In this document: positions 1 to 7,116 of the stretch, piece after piece
How the letters are laid out: every line of letters starts with the position of its first letter
Position numbering within the stretch: the first letter of the stretch is position 1
Source: Candidatus Woesearchaeota archaeon
GTDB lineage: Archaea; Nanobdellota; Nanobdellia; SCGC-AAA011-G17; UBA489
Assembly (NCBI GenBank): GCA_018302985.1
Contig: JAGVZA010000016.1
Span: forward strand, 1-60,179
Reading direction: 5' to 3'
DNA: 60,179 bases
Translations under genes and position numbers: made by a program
The notes under the pieces: generated by a model
Told to the model about the DNA's origin: nothing
Seen by the model: only the letters and a program-made list of their open reading frames with translations
Databases searched by the model: none

Positions 1-321
1 CACATCTTGCGGTGATTTATTTTCTAACATTGCTTGGAATTCAGATTGAGTTGTATGTACAGGAAGAGCGATGTGTAGATCTTCCAAAGGTTGTGCTTCG
101 TCATTTTCTAATTGATGATTATTATTTTTGTCTAGAACATCGTAGATTACATCAATAGTTCTGAATTTTTGTAGTGTTGGATAATAGGCAATACTTAGGA
201 CTGCTGCAGCGCCTACTAGAGCACATGCTCCTGCGATAATTCGCTTTCTTAAAGAGGAATATCTTAGTCGAACAGGATTAATTATAACTTCCGCTGGACC
301 TTCAGAGAGCATTGTTTTCAT
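1..321 (-). CDS. Partial membrane-anchored protein with EF-hand-like loop
   Basis: The reading frame is open from the window edge to an ATG at 321, so the C-terminus is missing. About 23 polar residues precede one hydrophobic helix (IIAGACALVGAAAVLSIAYY), followed by an outward-looking part that includes DKNNNHQLENDE. That stretch fits the EF-hand/dockerin calcium loop (D at 1, N at 3 and 5, hydrophobic at 8, E at 12), with His where Gly is usual. The frame stays open somewhat upstream of 321 but has no other ATG. It diverges from the eL43 gene. I do not recognise the family; a calcium-binding, surface-exposed protein is an inference. Confidence 0.6.
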   Translation of the reverse strand, partial: MKTMLSEGPAEVIINPVRLRYSSLRKRIIAGACALVGAAAVLSIAYYPTLQKFRTIDVIYDVLDKNNNHQLENDEAQPLEDLHIALPVHTTQSEFQAMLENKSPQDV

Positions 322-473
322 GAGCTTTGCTTCATTCCTTTTCTTTTTAAGCTTATCTAACTCCCTTTTAGAGAGAGGCGCATTTATAGTAACCTTTAAA
401 AAGGCATTTTAAACACTCTTGTACACAGTTCTTTCCCAGCATATAGCTCATAAGGGAAGAACAGGTATAGACT

Positions 474-686
474 ATGGCAACAAAGAAAGTTGGTTCTGCA
501 GGAAGATTCGGTAGCCGTTATGGTAAAACTATTCGAGTTAAAATAGCTGAAATAGAGAAACGCCAACGAGGAACACATGTTTGTCCTTACTGCAGCAAGC
601 AACAAGTTCGCCGTGTAAGCTTAGGCATTTATGAATGCAGAAAATGTCGAGCTAAATTTACTGGAAGAGCATATACTCTAGCATAA
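474..686 (+). CDS. rpl37ae: Large-subunit ribosomal protein eL43 (L37Ae)
   Basis: This 70-residue protein has the L37Ae zinc-ribbon layout: CPYC near residue 37 and CRKC near 55. The basic N-terminus (MATKKVGSAGRFGSRYG) is typical of the family. It binds 23S rRNA in the archaeal and eukaryotic large subunit. It opens a tight plus-strand cluster with rpoP and prefoldin beta (4-nt and 3-nt gaps), the conserved archaeal order L37Ae-RpoP-prefoldin. A TTTAAAAA box at 394-401 or an ATATAG at 441-446 could be the TATA element; an AGGT motif precedes the ATG. Confidence 0.95.
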   Translation: MATKKVGSAGRFGSRYGKTIRVKIAEIEKRQRGTHVCPYCSKQQVRRVSLGIYECRKCRAKFTGRAYTLA

Positions 687-690
687 CACC

Positions 691-837
691 ATGACCACTA
701 ACACAACCTACAAATGTTTCTCCTGTGAAAAAATAGTCAAACAGGAATATGTTAAGAAGAAAATTAGATGTCCTTATTGCGGTTATAAAATTCTTTACAA
801 GCCACGTACTAGCACTGTGAAGATTCTTGCGAGGTAA
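691..837 (+). CDS. rpoP: DNA-directed RNA polymerase subunit P (Rpb12-like)
   Basis: This 48-residue ORF contains CFSC and CPYCGYKILYKPR, the four-Cys zinc ribbon and C-terminal signature of archaeal RpoP and eukaryotic Rpb12. RpoP is a small RNA polymerase subunit that stabilises the enzyme and the open complex. The length matches the family. It begins 4 nt after the eL43 stop and ends 3 nt before the prefoldin beta ATG, so the three are probably cotranscribed. Confidence 0.95.
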   Translation: MTTNTTYKCFSCEKIVKQEYVKKKIRCPYCGYKILYKPRTSTVKILAR

Positions 838-840
838 ACC

Positions 841-1173
841 ATGGCTGCCAATTCTGCCGCTGAGGAACAGATTGCTCACCTTCAACAGCAAGAACAACAA
901 CTTCAACAGATGATTTTACAGAGACAAACTATGCAATCACAACTCTTAGAAACTGACAATGCATTGGACACTTTACAAAAAACAGAGGAAAAACCCTTTA
1001 AGATGGTTGGTCCTTTATTGATTGCTATTGACAAAAAAGAATTAACTGAAGACTTAACTTCAAAAAAAGAAACACTCACTATTCGCTTAAAAAATGTAGA
1101 AGAACAAGAAGAGCAAATGCGCAAGAAGTTTCAAGAATTGCAAGACAAACTTCTTAAACAGATGCAACAGTAA
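841..1173 (+). CDS. pfdB: Prefoldin subunit beta
   Basis: This 110-residue protein is a helical hairpin: an N-terminal Gln/Glu-rich coiled coil, a central turn (residues about 50-70, PFKMVGPLLI), and a second coiled coil ending in KQMQQ. This matches archaeal prefoldin beta in size and motif. Four beta and two alpha subunits form the hexameric chaperone that hands unfolded protein to the thermosome. The alpha subunit is encoded at 32670-33110. It is cotranscribed with rpoP and UPF0147. Confidence 0.93.
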   Translation: MAANSAAEEQIAHLQQQEQQLQQMILQRQTMQSQLLETDNALDTLQKTEEKPFKMVGPLLIAIDKKELTEDLTSKKETLTIRLKNVEEQEEQMRKKFQELQDKLLKQMQQ

Positions 1174-1188
1174 AGGGAAGTGATTACT

Positions 1189-1434
1189 ATGGACTTACAA
1201 TTAATTATGGATTCATTGGCAACGATTGAGGAAGATAACAGCGTTCCTAAAAACGTTCGAGCAAAAATCAAAGATGCTATGAGTTTACTACTCGATGAGA
1301 ACGGAAAATCAACTGCTATTAAACTAGACCAAGTTATGCAGCACTTAGACGAATTAAATGACGATCCTAATCTACCGCCGTACACGAGAACACAGATTTG
1401 GAGTGTTGTGAGCACACTTTCACAAAAACAATGA
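1189..1434 (+). CDS. UPF0147 family protein
   Basis: This 81-residue helical protein contains DEDNSVPKNVR-like and DPNLPPYTRTQIW elements typical of archaeal UPF0147. Its function is unknown; the family commonly sits beside prefoldin beta, as here. A GTG at 1180 is in frame, but the AGGGAAG motif at 1174-1180 is better placed as the ribosome-binding site for the ATG at 1189, so the shorter start is used. Confidence 0.88.
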   Translation: MDLQLIMDSLATIEEDNSVPKNVRAKIKDAMSLLLDENGKSTAIKLDQVMQHLDELNDDPNLPPYTRTQIWSVVSTLSQKQ

Positions 1435-1495
1435 TGCGCTATAGAAATCTTTATATATCAAGACCATGTCAGAGTAACAACAGGTGATAAAAAAC

Positions 1496-1891
1496 ATGCC
1501 ACTCTTTTCCCGCATTAAAGAACGCCTAGGTTTTGGCGCACCAGTAGATGACTATGCGGAAGAATATGAAGACGATTTTGTCGAGATTGACACTAAGAAA
1601 GACATAGGCAATAGATCTAAGATTATTGTTCGCTCTTTTGTCTTGACTGAATTTGCAGACGTTAAAGACGCTTTAGATGCTTTACGAGAAGGCTATACTA
1701 TTGCTTTAATCAATATCAAACCCTTAAGAGACAAAGATATGGTTGAATTAAAACGCGCTATTGAAAAGATCAAGAAAACCTGCGACGCTTTAGAAGGAGA
1801 TTTAGCAGGCGTCAGCGAAAATTTCATTGTAGTCACCCCTTCCTTTGCTCATATCTATAGAAGTGTTGAAACTGAAGAAGTTAAAGCTTGA
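1496..1891 (+). CDS. sepF: Cell division protein SepF
   Basis: This 131-residue protein has the SepF layout: an N-terminal amphipathic membrane anchor (MPLFSRIKERLGF), an acidic linker, and the SepF core from about residue 42 with the VRSFVLTEFADVKDALDALR segment. In FtsZ-based archaea, SepF anchors FtsZ to the membrane. A TTATATA box lies at 1451-1457 and an AGGTGAT Shine-Dalgarno at 1482-1488, 7 nt before ATG 1496. The in-frame GTG at 1484 lies inside that motif and was rejected as the start. Confidence 0.92.
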   Translation: MPLFSRIKERLGFGAPVDDYAEEYEDDFVEIDTKKDIGNRSKIIVRSFVLTEFADVKDALDALREGYTIALINIKPLRDKDMVELKRAIEKIKKTCDALEGDLAGVSENFIVVTPSFAHIYRSVETEEVKA

Positions 1892-1984
1892 ATTCTGAAA
1901 TAACTACTAGCACTGCTTTGTCCTGAACAGTGAGAAGAATCTTTCAAAGCAAACCTTTTTAAATTTTCTTTTTCTAGCACTTGT

Positions 1985-2524
1985 ATGCAAACTTTAGACG
2001 GACAGCCCTGCCCTATGTGTTTGAAAAAAACACTCACGCTTTCAGAGGACGCTATAGATATTCCTCCTTTTGGCAAATTTTTTGTATTCGGCATGCACTG
2101 TAAAGATCCCGAATGTACCTTTCAAAAATCTGATGTAGAGTCTGAACAACCTAGAGATCCTTGCAGAATTACATTTACTATTGAAAAAGACAAAGACATG
2201 ACTGTGCGCGTGATTAAATCTTCTGCTGCAAAACTTTCTTTTCCTCAATTAAAGTTAAGCGTTGAACCTGGCGTAGATGCAGTTGGATATATTTCTAATG
2301 TTGAGGGAGTACTCCAGCGCTTCGAACAAGTTTTGAAAACTGAAAGAGATATTGCAGAAGAAGACGAAGACAAAACCAAGTGTAAAAATCTCTTGAAGAA
2401 GATTTGGAAGATTAAATGCGGGGATGTCCCAACGAAAATGGTTATAGAAGATCCTACAGGGAATAGTTTAGTGGTTTCTGATAGGGCTGTTGTTGAAAAA
2501 TTGAAAGTGAAACAAGGAAAATAA
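1985..2524 (+). CDS. zpr1: ZPR1-type zinc-finger protein
   Basis: This 179-residue protein begins with a C4 zinc ribbon (CPMC about residue 9, then CKDPEC about 38) followed by the ZPR1 beta-domain (GVDAVGYISNVEGVLQRFE, about residues 95-115). The single-module form is typical of archaea. Eukaryotic ZPR1 binds and helps fold elongation factor 1A; the archaeal role is inferred from homology. A TTTTTAAATTTTC element about 25 nt upstream suggests leaderless transcription. Confidence 0.88.
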   Translation: MQTLDGQPCPMCLKKTLTLSEDAIDIPPFGKFFVFGMHCKDPECTFQKSDVESEQPRDPCRITFTIEKDKDMTVRVIKSSAAKLSFPQLKLSVEPGVDAVGYISNVEGVLQRFEQVLKTERDIAEEDEDKTKCKNLLKKIWKIKCGDVPTKMVIEDPTGNSLVVSDRAVVEKLKVKQGK

Positions 2525-2533
2525 ACTTAAATT

Positions 2534-2989
2534 ATGACTACAACTCAAAATACTTATGCTTATCCTGTTCAGATAACTCAACGAGTAACTATAACTTATG
2601 ATGCATCACCAGCACATGTTGGAAAGCTAGAGTATGCAGTTGATTTTATTGTTCCTGAAAACACTCCAATTCTAGCAGCACTTGATGGTGGTGTTGTTGA
2701 TGTCAAACAAGACTCTAATGTTGGCGGAGAAGATAAATCCTATGATACACAAGGCAACTATATAGAAATTCAACATGCTAAAAATGAATATTCCATCTAT
2801 GAACATATTCGACAACAAGGTTCATTAGTAAAGATAGGAGATAAAGTCAAAACTGGTCAAATTATTGGTTATTCTGGAAAGACTGGCTGGATAGCACATT
2901 TAGGACCGCATCTTCACTTTGACGTACATATTTATCTTAGTAATAATCCAGAAGACTATCAAACATTAAAAATTCATTGGAAAGAATAA
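2534..2989 (+). CDS. M23/LytM-type metallopeptidase domain protein
   Basis: This 151-residue protein carries an M23 beta-fold: YAVDFIVPENTPILAALDGG near residues 34-53, a KIGDKVKTGQIIGYSG segment, and GPHLHFDV near 126, which supplies the HxH zinc motif. The usual His four residues before the Asp is Glu here; a His lies slightly earlier (PAHVGK). No signal peptide is visible. M23 enzymes cut peptidoglycan cross-links, so in an archaeon the target may be a bacterial wall or another peptide (inference). It starts 9 nt after zpr1. Confidence 0.8.
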   Translation: MTTTQNTYAYPVQITQRVTITYDASPAHVGKLEYAVDFIVPENTPILAALDGGVVDVKQDSNVGGEDKSYDTQGNYIEIQHAKNEYSIYEHIRQQGSLVKIGDKVKTGQIIGYSGKTGWIAHLGPHLHFDVHIYLSNNPEDYQTLKIHWKE

Positions 2990-3196
2990 TTATATAGCAG
3001 GGTTCCATTTCTTAGGGTGCATTCTAATATTTCCTTCGACATCGATTTCAAAACAATGATGGTGACCCGTATCCTGCACTCTGCGAGGTTTTCTCATTCC
3101 TATAGCTCTTACTGTCGCTTTTGAAAAAGAATTCATAAAGAACAACCATTTCTCTTCATTTATTATTTTCACTGGCACTTCAATTACTTCATTCAC
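2990..3196 (-). CDS. Small hypothetical protein, second gene of a palindrome-controlled pair
   Basis: This 68-residue protein has a beta-like N-terminus (VIEVPVKIINEEKW) and a His-rich centre (TGHHHCFEIDVEGNIRM). No family is recognised and no membrane segment is seen. Its ATG overlaps the end of the upstream HTH-like gene by 8 nt, so the two are translationally coupled on one transcript. The M23 gene on the other strand ends at the adjacent base. Confidence 0.6.
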   Translation of the reverse strand: MNEVIEVPVKIINEEKWLFFMNSFSKATVRAIGMRKPRRVQDTGHHHCFEIDVEGNIRMHPKKWNPAI

Positions 3197-3398
3197 TTTC
3201 TGTCACTACACCTTCTCTTTCCAGTTTCATCATAATTTTATTTATCTGTTCTGTAGGGAGTTTTAGATCACTATAAACATCAAGCACATTAAAAGATTTG
3301 ACGATTTTCTTTTTTCTTTCTTCTATAAATGCTCTTATTTGTATTTCTGCTTCTCTATCTGATACTTCTTGGATTTGATATGTGATTGTTCGCATCAT
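3189..3398 (-). CDS. Small winged-helix-like protein
   Basis: This 69-residue protein has a charged N-terminal half and a C-terminal helix-turn-helix-like stretch (FNVLDVYSDLKLPTEQINKI, then MMKLEREGVVTE). A minus-strand TATA-like element (ATATATAAAG) lies about 25 nt upstream and the CGGAAA-TTTCCG palindrome at 3447-3459 lies just beyond it. As a candidate DNA-binding protein next to that site, it could be the regulator of the three-operon set; this is inference. Confidence 0.6.
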   Translation of the reverse strand: MMRTITYQIQEVSDREAEIQIRAFIEERKKKIVKSFNVLDVYSDLKLPTEQINKIMMKLEREGVVTESE

Positions 3399-3446
3399 TT
3401 TATTCTAAGAATATCTACTTCTTTATATATTTTGCTGAGAAAAATC

Positions 3447-3459
3447 CGGAAACTTTCCG
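3447..3459 (-). promoter_or_regulatory. Palindrome CGGAAA-C-TTTCCG, copy 1 of 3
   Basis: This is a perfect 13-bp inverted repeat (6-bp arms, 1-bp centre) upstream of the TATA box of the gene starting at 3398, leaving 48 nt between palindrome and ATG. On the minus strand it is followed by GGATTTTTCTCAGCAAAATA, shared in part with the other two copies. Its position beyond the TATA box is typical of an activator site in archaea (inference). Confidence 0.7.
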
Positions 3460-3463
3460 AGAT

Positions 3464-4450
3464 TTATAAAAATCCTCTATTCAGAAGATCTTCCCACGTA
3501 GAATCTCCGACCACAACCGCAAATTCTCTTGCTGTTAACAAAGGCTTTTCAAATTTAGCGACGTCTTCAATAGCAATACGAGGACATGCTAACTCAACAA
3601 AGACATCCACATTGTAAAGATTGACTAATTTATCATTGGTAATTTCATTCATTGTAATAACGACGTATTTCTTTCCAACTTTCTTGAGTCTCTCCATAGC
3701 ATATTCCACTGAACCAAATTGCTGACCTTCTTTCACACCGACAATAATGCCAAAAGTTTTTGCTTCCTTTGCCTTTTCAATAGCTGCGAAACGTTGCTTG
3801 ATAATTTTATTTCGCAATGCATCCATATTAGCAATTTCTTCATTATATGGGTCAAGTAAAATAATGGGTTTTGGTACTGCTAGAGCTGCACCTAATGCGT
3901 GAAAATTATTTCCTAAAATTAAGAAAGCTTCAATATTTTTACTGACTATTTTTAATGCATTATACTCACAGCCTAAAACCTGACCATCATAGAATGCATG
4001 TCCTTTTTTCAGAGGGATGATAACTTTCTTTCCAGCTTTCTCCAAGACTTCTTGCACTTTAGGCAATTGATGGAGATGTTGTACTGAGGCAATGAGACCA
4101 ATATTAGTATAGGCTTTTAATTCTGGCAGTGTTTTTTTCAGTAACTTATCGATGTTTTTTCTATAATGTGCTTCTACATAGACTACTGGAAAACTTGGCT
4201 TATAAAAGGGAGCATGCCCATAGATGACAATTAAGTCTGCTTGGATAATTTTTGCTTCACTAATAGCAATGTCACAGGCGCCCCATAAAGGTTCACCTGA
4301 GACTACGACTTGGACTTTAGCTTTGTCTTGGATTAATTCTGCTAAACGAACTGCTTCTTTCTTGAGACCTTCAGGTACTTGCAACAATACTCTCTTTGGT
4401 TTTCGCTGCTTTAACTCCTTGAGGAGTCGTTCTTCTTCAAAGTCGTACAT
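3464..4450 (-). CDS. dph2: Diphthamide synthase, Dph2 family
   Basis: This 328-residue radical enzyme transfers the aminocarboxypropyl group of S-adenosylmethionine to a histidine of elongation factor 2, the first step of diphthamide synthesis. The three conserved cysteines that bind the 4Fe-4S cluster are seen in PLWGACDIA (about residue 60), VLGCEYNA (about 165) and VELACPRIA (about 280). The frame is open further upstream, but the TATA box at 4474-4480 lies 24 nt before ATG 4450, which also gives the usual family N-terminus (MYDFEEERLLKEL). Confidence 0.93.
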   Translation of the reverse strand: MYDFEEERLLKELKQRKPKRVLLQVPEGLKKEAVRLAELIQDKAKVQVVVSGEPLWGACDIAISEAKIIQADLIVIYGHAPFYKPSFPVVYVEAHYRKNIDKLLKKTLPELKAYTNIGLIASVQHLHQLPKVQEVLEKAGKKVIIPLKKGHAFYDGQVLGCEYNALKIVSKNIEAFLILGNNFHALGAALAVPKPIILLDPYNEEIANMDALRNKIIKQRFAAIEKAKEAKTFGIIVGVKEGQQFGSVEYAMERLKKVGKKYVVITMNEITNDKLVNLYNVDVFVELACPRIAIEDVAKFEKPLLTAREFAVVVGDSTWEDLLNRGFL

Positions 4451-4473
4451 ATGCAAAAAGCGCAACAAAAGGG

Positions 4474-4480
4474 TTATAAA
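4474..4480. promoter_or_regulatory. Shared bidirectional TATA box of dph2 and glyS
   Basis: TTATAAA lies 24 nt from the dph2 ATG (4450, minus) and 23 nt from the glyS ATG (4503, plus). It is the only TATA-like element between the two starts and is close to a palindrome, so one TBP site probably serves both directions. Confidence 0.7.
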
Positions 4481-4502
4481 TCTTAGCGTTAGCTGTCTTC
4501 TG

Positions 4503-6020
4503 ATGAAAGGGCATGAAAAGAGCGAGAAGATCATGAATATTGCCACTAAGCGAGGCTTCTTTTTTCCTACTGCTGAAATTTATGGTGCTAAGGCTGGATT
4601 CTGGACTTATGGTCATCTTGGAACCTTAATGAAACATAGATGGCAAGACCTCTGGAGAAGTTATTTTCTTGGATTAAGTCCTGATTACTATGAGATTGAG
4701 GGCGGTTATATTTTACCAGAAAAAGTCTTTCAAAACTCTGGACACTTAGCAAACTTTCATGATCCTTTAGTGGAATGTAAAAAATGTCACACTCGTTTTC
4801 GAGCAGATGATTTTGTTGAAGAACAATTAAAAATTAAAACATATGGATTAGACACTGCAGCGTTAGACAAATTGATTAAAGACAATACGTTAGCATGCAC
4901 TAATTGTAAATCAAAAGATTTTGATACAGTCAAATGGTTTAACATGATGTTCCAGATGCAATTGGGGGCTACTAAAACTGAACCTGTCTACTTATCTCCT
5001 GAGACTGCACAAAACCCGTTCTTATCTTTTAAACGAGAGTTCATGGCTTTACGCGAAAGAATTCCTATGGGACTAGCGATGATTGGCAAAGCATTTAGAA
5101 ATGAAATTAGCCCAAGACAAGGATTTTATAGACTCAGAGAATTTTGGCAAGCAGAACTCCAAATATTTTTTGATCCAGCAACGATTAATGAGTGTGTAGA
5201 TTGGAAGTCTGTTGAAAAATATAAATTACAAATTGCTTTCGCTGAAAAAGGAAAAGCTGGAGCAGTTAAAGAAGTTACTTGCGACGCTTTAAACAAAGAG
5301 AAACAAATTCCTAAGTTCTATACTTATCACATGGCTAAGATCCAACAATTTTATCTAGATAAACTGCAGATTCCCAAAGACAAATTTAGATTTAGAGAAT
5401 TAGACAGCAATGAACGCGCATTCTACAACAAAATCCACTTCGATATGGAACTAGACTTGGAAACTTTAGGAGGCTTCAAAGAGGTTGGGGGTTGTCATCT
5501 ACGCGGATCACATGACTTAGAAGGTCATCAGAAAGGATCCAATGAAAAACTAGAAGTCTTATCTGATGGGAAAAAGATCTTACCCCATGTTCTCGAATTA
5601 AGCTTTGGGATTGACAGAAATATTTGGGCTTTACTAGACATTAACTACAAGATGGAGAAAGAACGTGAATTCTTTACTTTGCCTGCTGTGGTTGCACCGA
5701 TTCAAGTGGCTGTATTTCCTTTAGTCAATAAAGACAAGCTCCCAGAGAAAGCTGATGAAGTGTATGGTTTGTTGAAAGATCATTTTAAGACGGTTTATGA
5801 TAGCAAAGGAAGTTTGGGAAAAATGTATAGACGTATGGATGAGATTGGCACGAAAGCTACAATTACTATAGATCATCAAACATTAAAAGATAACACTGTT
5901 ACTCTTAGAGACCGAGATTCTATGCAACAAATAAGAGTATCTATAAAAGAAATATGTGAAAAAGTAAAAGAATTTTTACATGGAACATCTTTAGAAAAGC
6001 TAGGCAAAATTATTAACTAA
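4503..6020 (+). CDS. glyS: Glycyl-tRNA synthetase, class II dimeric type
   Basis: This 505-residue enzyme charges tRNA-Gly. It has the archaeal/eukaryotic GlyRS landmarks: RGFFFPTAEIYGAKAGFW near the N-terminus, a zinc-ribbon insert (CKKCHTRF and CTNCKSKD), the SPETAQ substrate loop, class II motif 2 (GKAFRNEISPRQGF), GGCHLRGSHDLEGH, and motif 3 (ELSFGIDRNIWALL), then an anticodon-binding domain. The open frame reaches back to 4224, antisense within dph2, but the TATA spacing selects ATG 4503. Its stop overlaps the convergent gene at 6017. Confidence 0.96.
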   Translation: MKGHEKSEKIMNIATKRGFFFPTAEIYGAKAGFWTYGHLGTLMKHRWQDLWRSYFLGLSPDYYEIEGGYILPEKVFQNSGHLANFHDPLVECKKCHTRFRADDFVEEQLKIKTYGLDTAALDKLIKDNTLACTNCKSKDFDTVKWFNMMFQMQLGATKTEPVYLSPETAQNPFLSFKREFMALRERIPMGLAMIGKAFRNEISPRQGFYRLREFWQAELQIFFDPATINECVDWKSVEKYKLQIAFAEKGKAGAVKEVTCDALNKEKQIPKFYTYHMAKIQQFYLDKLQIPKDKFRFRELDSNERAFYNKIHFDMELDLETLGGFKEVGGCHLRGSHDLEGHQKGSNEKLEVLSDGKKILPHVLELSFGIDRNIWALLDINYKMEKEREFFTLPAVVAPIQVAVFPLVNKDKLPEKADEVYGLLKDHFKTVYDSKGSLGKMYRRMDEIGTKATITIDHQTLKDNTVTLRDRDSMQQIRVSIKEICEKVKEFLHGTSLEKLGKIIN

Positions 6021-6280
6021 ATTTTGTTCTCTATCTTTACAAGACGATCTTCAATCCTAGATAATCTAAAATTTGTTGTCTTTAAATTCTCATCAATTCT
6101 CCCTAACTTATAACTAATACTAAATAAATAGACAATTAGTGCTGTAAGAATGGTATAAATCACTTGTGTCTCTGTTGGACTATGTCCTGTTAGCTTTAGA
6201 GAGAGTTGTATAATCAGAATAGTTGCAAAAATAACAATTAGTATTTGCAGAATAATGCTTATGACAGTTTCTTTTTTCAT
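6017..6280 (-). CDS. Two-helix membrane protein with coiled-coil tail (cassette A)
   Basis: This 87-residue protein has two hydrophobic segments (SIILQILIVIFATILIIQL and VIYTILTALIVYLFSI) followed by a charged coiled-coil tail (RIDENL, RLSRIEDRLVKIENKI). The same architecture, in the same two-gene arrangement, recurs at 21037-21417. It begins 2 nt after the 32-residue membrane peptide gene. An in-frame extension to 6367 is rejected because it runs antiparallel to nothing useful and overlaps that peptide gene. Confidence 0.7.
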   Translation of the reverse strand: MKKETVISIILQILIVIFATILIIQLSLKLTGHSPTETQVIYTILTALIVYLFSISYKLGRIDENLKTTNFRLSRIEDRLVKIENKI

Positions 6281-6282
6281 TG

Positions 6283-6381
6283 TTAAAAAAATCCTACTTT
6301 TGTGATTACATAGATAAGGAATAAGATAAATGCTATAAGAAGCAACCAATCCACTTTTGTTACCCATTGTCCTTTTTTCAT
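6283..6381 (-). CDS. 32-residue membrane peptide (cassette A)
   Basis: ATG at 6381 opens a short ORF beginning MKKGQWVTKVDW, with one transmembrane helix (LLLIAFILFLIYVI) and a TAA 2 nt before the next ATG. The matching gene at 21419-21511 has the same size, the same GQ near the N-terminus and the same position before a coiled-coil membrane gene. Upstream are a TTAATTAA box and palindrome copy 2. The function is unknown. Confidence 0.65.
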   Translation of the reverse strand: MKKGQWVTKVDWLLLIAFILFLIYVITKVGFF

Positions 6382-6428
6382 TACAAGAAAGAGAATATGC
6401 TTCTTAATTAACCTTTCTGAGATTTTTC

Positions 6429-6441
6429 CGGAAACTTTCCG
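6429..6441 (-). promoter_or_regulatory. Palindrome CGGAAA-C-TTTCCG, copy 2 of 3
   Basis: This is a perfect 13-bp inverted repeat with 47 nt between it and the ATG of the membrane peptide gene (6381). On the minus strand it is followed by GGAAAAATCTCAGAAAGG and then the TATA-like TTAATTAA, the same arrangement as copies 1 and 3. Confidence 0.75.
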
Positions 6442-6482
6442 AGCAACAGCTTAATAAATCCGATTTTATCCGTAAATTTTGT

Positions 6483-6572
6483 GGGCCGGTAGTTCAGCTC
6501 GGTAGAACGCTCCCATGGCATGGGAGACTGTAAAAGCTCAATAGGCCTTGGGTTCAAATCCCGACCGGTCCA
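6483..6572 (+). tRNA. tRNA-Ala(GGC), with 21-nt variable region or intron
   Basis: The acceptor GGGCCGG pairs with CCGGTCC and includes the G3:U70 wobble that identifies alanine tRNA; the discriminator is A. The D stem is GTTC/GAAC, the anticodon stem CTCCC/GGGAG with loop ATGGCAT (anticodon GGC), and the T arm TTGGG-TTCAAAT-CCCGA. Between the anticodon and T stems there are 21 nt instead of about 5, which suggests an intron of about 16 nt in the variable loop. A TTAATAAAT box lies about 25 nt upstream. Confidence 0.9.
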
Positions 6573-6576
6573 CTCT

Positions 6577-7068
6577 TTATTTATTTTTGATATACCTAAG
6601 AATTTCTTTGATACAGTCTTCTATTGGCCTGTTTACATCTATAATATTACCATAATCAAATTCTGTTGATTTATTGTGTACAACTCTTGCCGCATCTTCA
6701 CCGTGTGTTTTTCCCCGTTCAATGTCTCTTGATATACATACGTCCACAGGAGCTTTCAATGTAAAAACAAAATGTGGAAACTTTAGTTGTTTAATCAAGT
6801 CATCAATTTGCGATCTCCAGTAAAAATTGCCATCGAATATAACTATTTTACCACCCTCTAACATCCTTTCTGCTTTGGGAACAATTATTGCATTTGCTCT
6901 AAGAAAGCTTTTTTGTGCAATATATCCTTCTTCCTTATCTTTTGTTAAATCGTATTCGTCAAGAACTCTATCAATAGGAATGCATTCTGCGTTGAGATTC
7001 TTTGCTAGCTTTTTTGCTATAGTAGACTTCCCGCATCCCAAGGGTCCTCGAATAATAATGAAGAACAT
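6577..7068 (-). CDS. P-loop kinase-like ATPase (AAA_33 type)
   Basis: This 163-residue protein begins with a beta strand and Walker A motif (IIIRGPLGCGKSTIAKKL). It has VIFDGNFYWRSQIDDL in the middle and a lid-like Arg segment (CISRDIERGK), like small nucleotide, shikimate or zeta-toxin kinases. The substrate cannot be named. A clear paralog is at 23478-23975, sharing RGPLGxGK[ST]T, the KIVIFDGNFY block and the CI-RD-K segment. It diverges from the HIT gene over a shared TATA box. Confidence 0.82.
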   Translation of the reverse strand: MFFIIIRGPLGCGKSTIAKKLAKNLNAECIPIDRVLDEYDLTKDKEEGYIAQKSFLRANAIIVPKAERMLEGGKIVIFDGNFYWRSQIDDLIKQLKFPHFVFTLKAPVDVCISRDIERGKTHGEDAARVVHNKSTEFDYGNIIDVNRPIEDCIKEILRYIKNK

Positions 7069-7088
7069 ACCTTTAATCTCCGCTACAC

Positions 7089-7096
7089 ATATAAAT
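7089..7096. promoter_or_regulatory. Shared TATA box of P-loop kinase and HIT genes
   Basis: The ATATAAAT element lies about 22 nt from the kinase ATG (7068, minus) and about 22 nt from the HIT ATG (7117, plus). No other TATA-like element is seen between the starts. Confidence 0.65.
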
Positions 7097-7116
7097 ACCT
7101 TTCACTTGTATTTTCT

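Noticed and set aside
396-605. Minus-strand ORF across the eL43 start
   Set aside because: It is antisense to a conserved gene, with low-complexity Ser/Phe-rich translation and no promoter.
4224-4502. N-terminal extension of GlyRS and of Dph2 (the two frames overlap on opposite strands)
   Set aside because: The shared TATA box at 4474-4480 sits inside both extensions, and the family N-termini begin at 4503 and 4450.
6483-6572. Reading the Ala tRNA as a type II Ser/Leu tRNA
   Set aside because: Anticodon GGC, G3:U70 and discriminator A identify alanine; the extra bases do not form the usual long arm next to the T stem.
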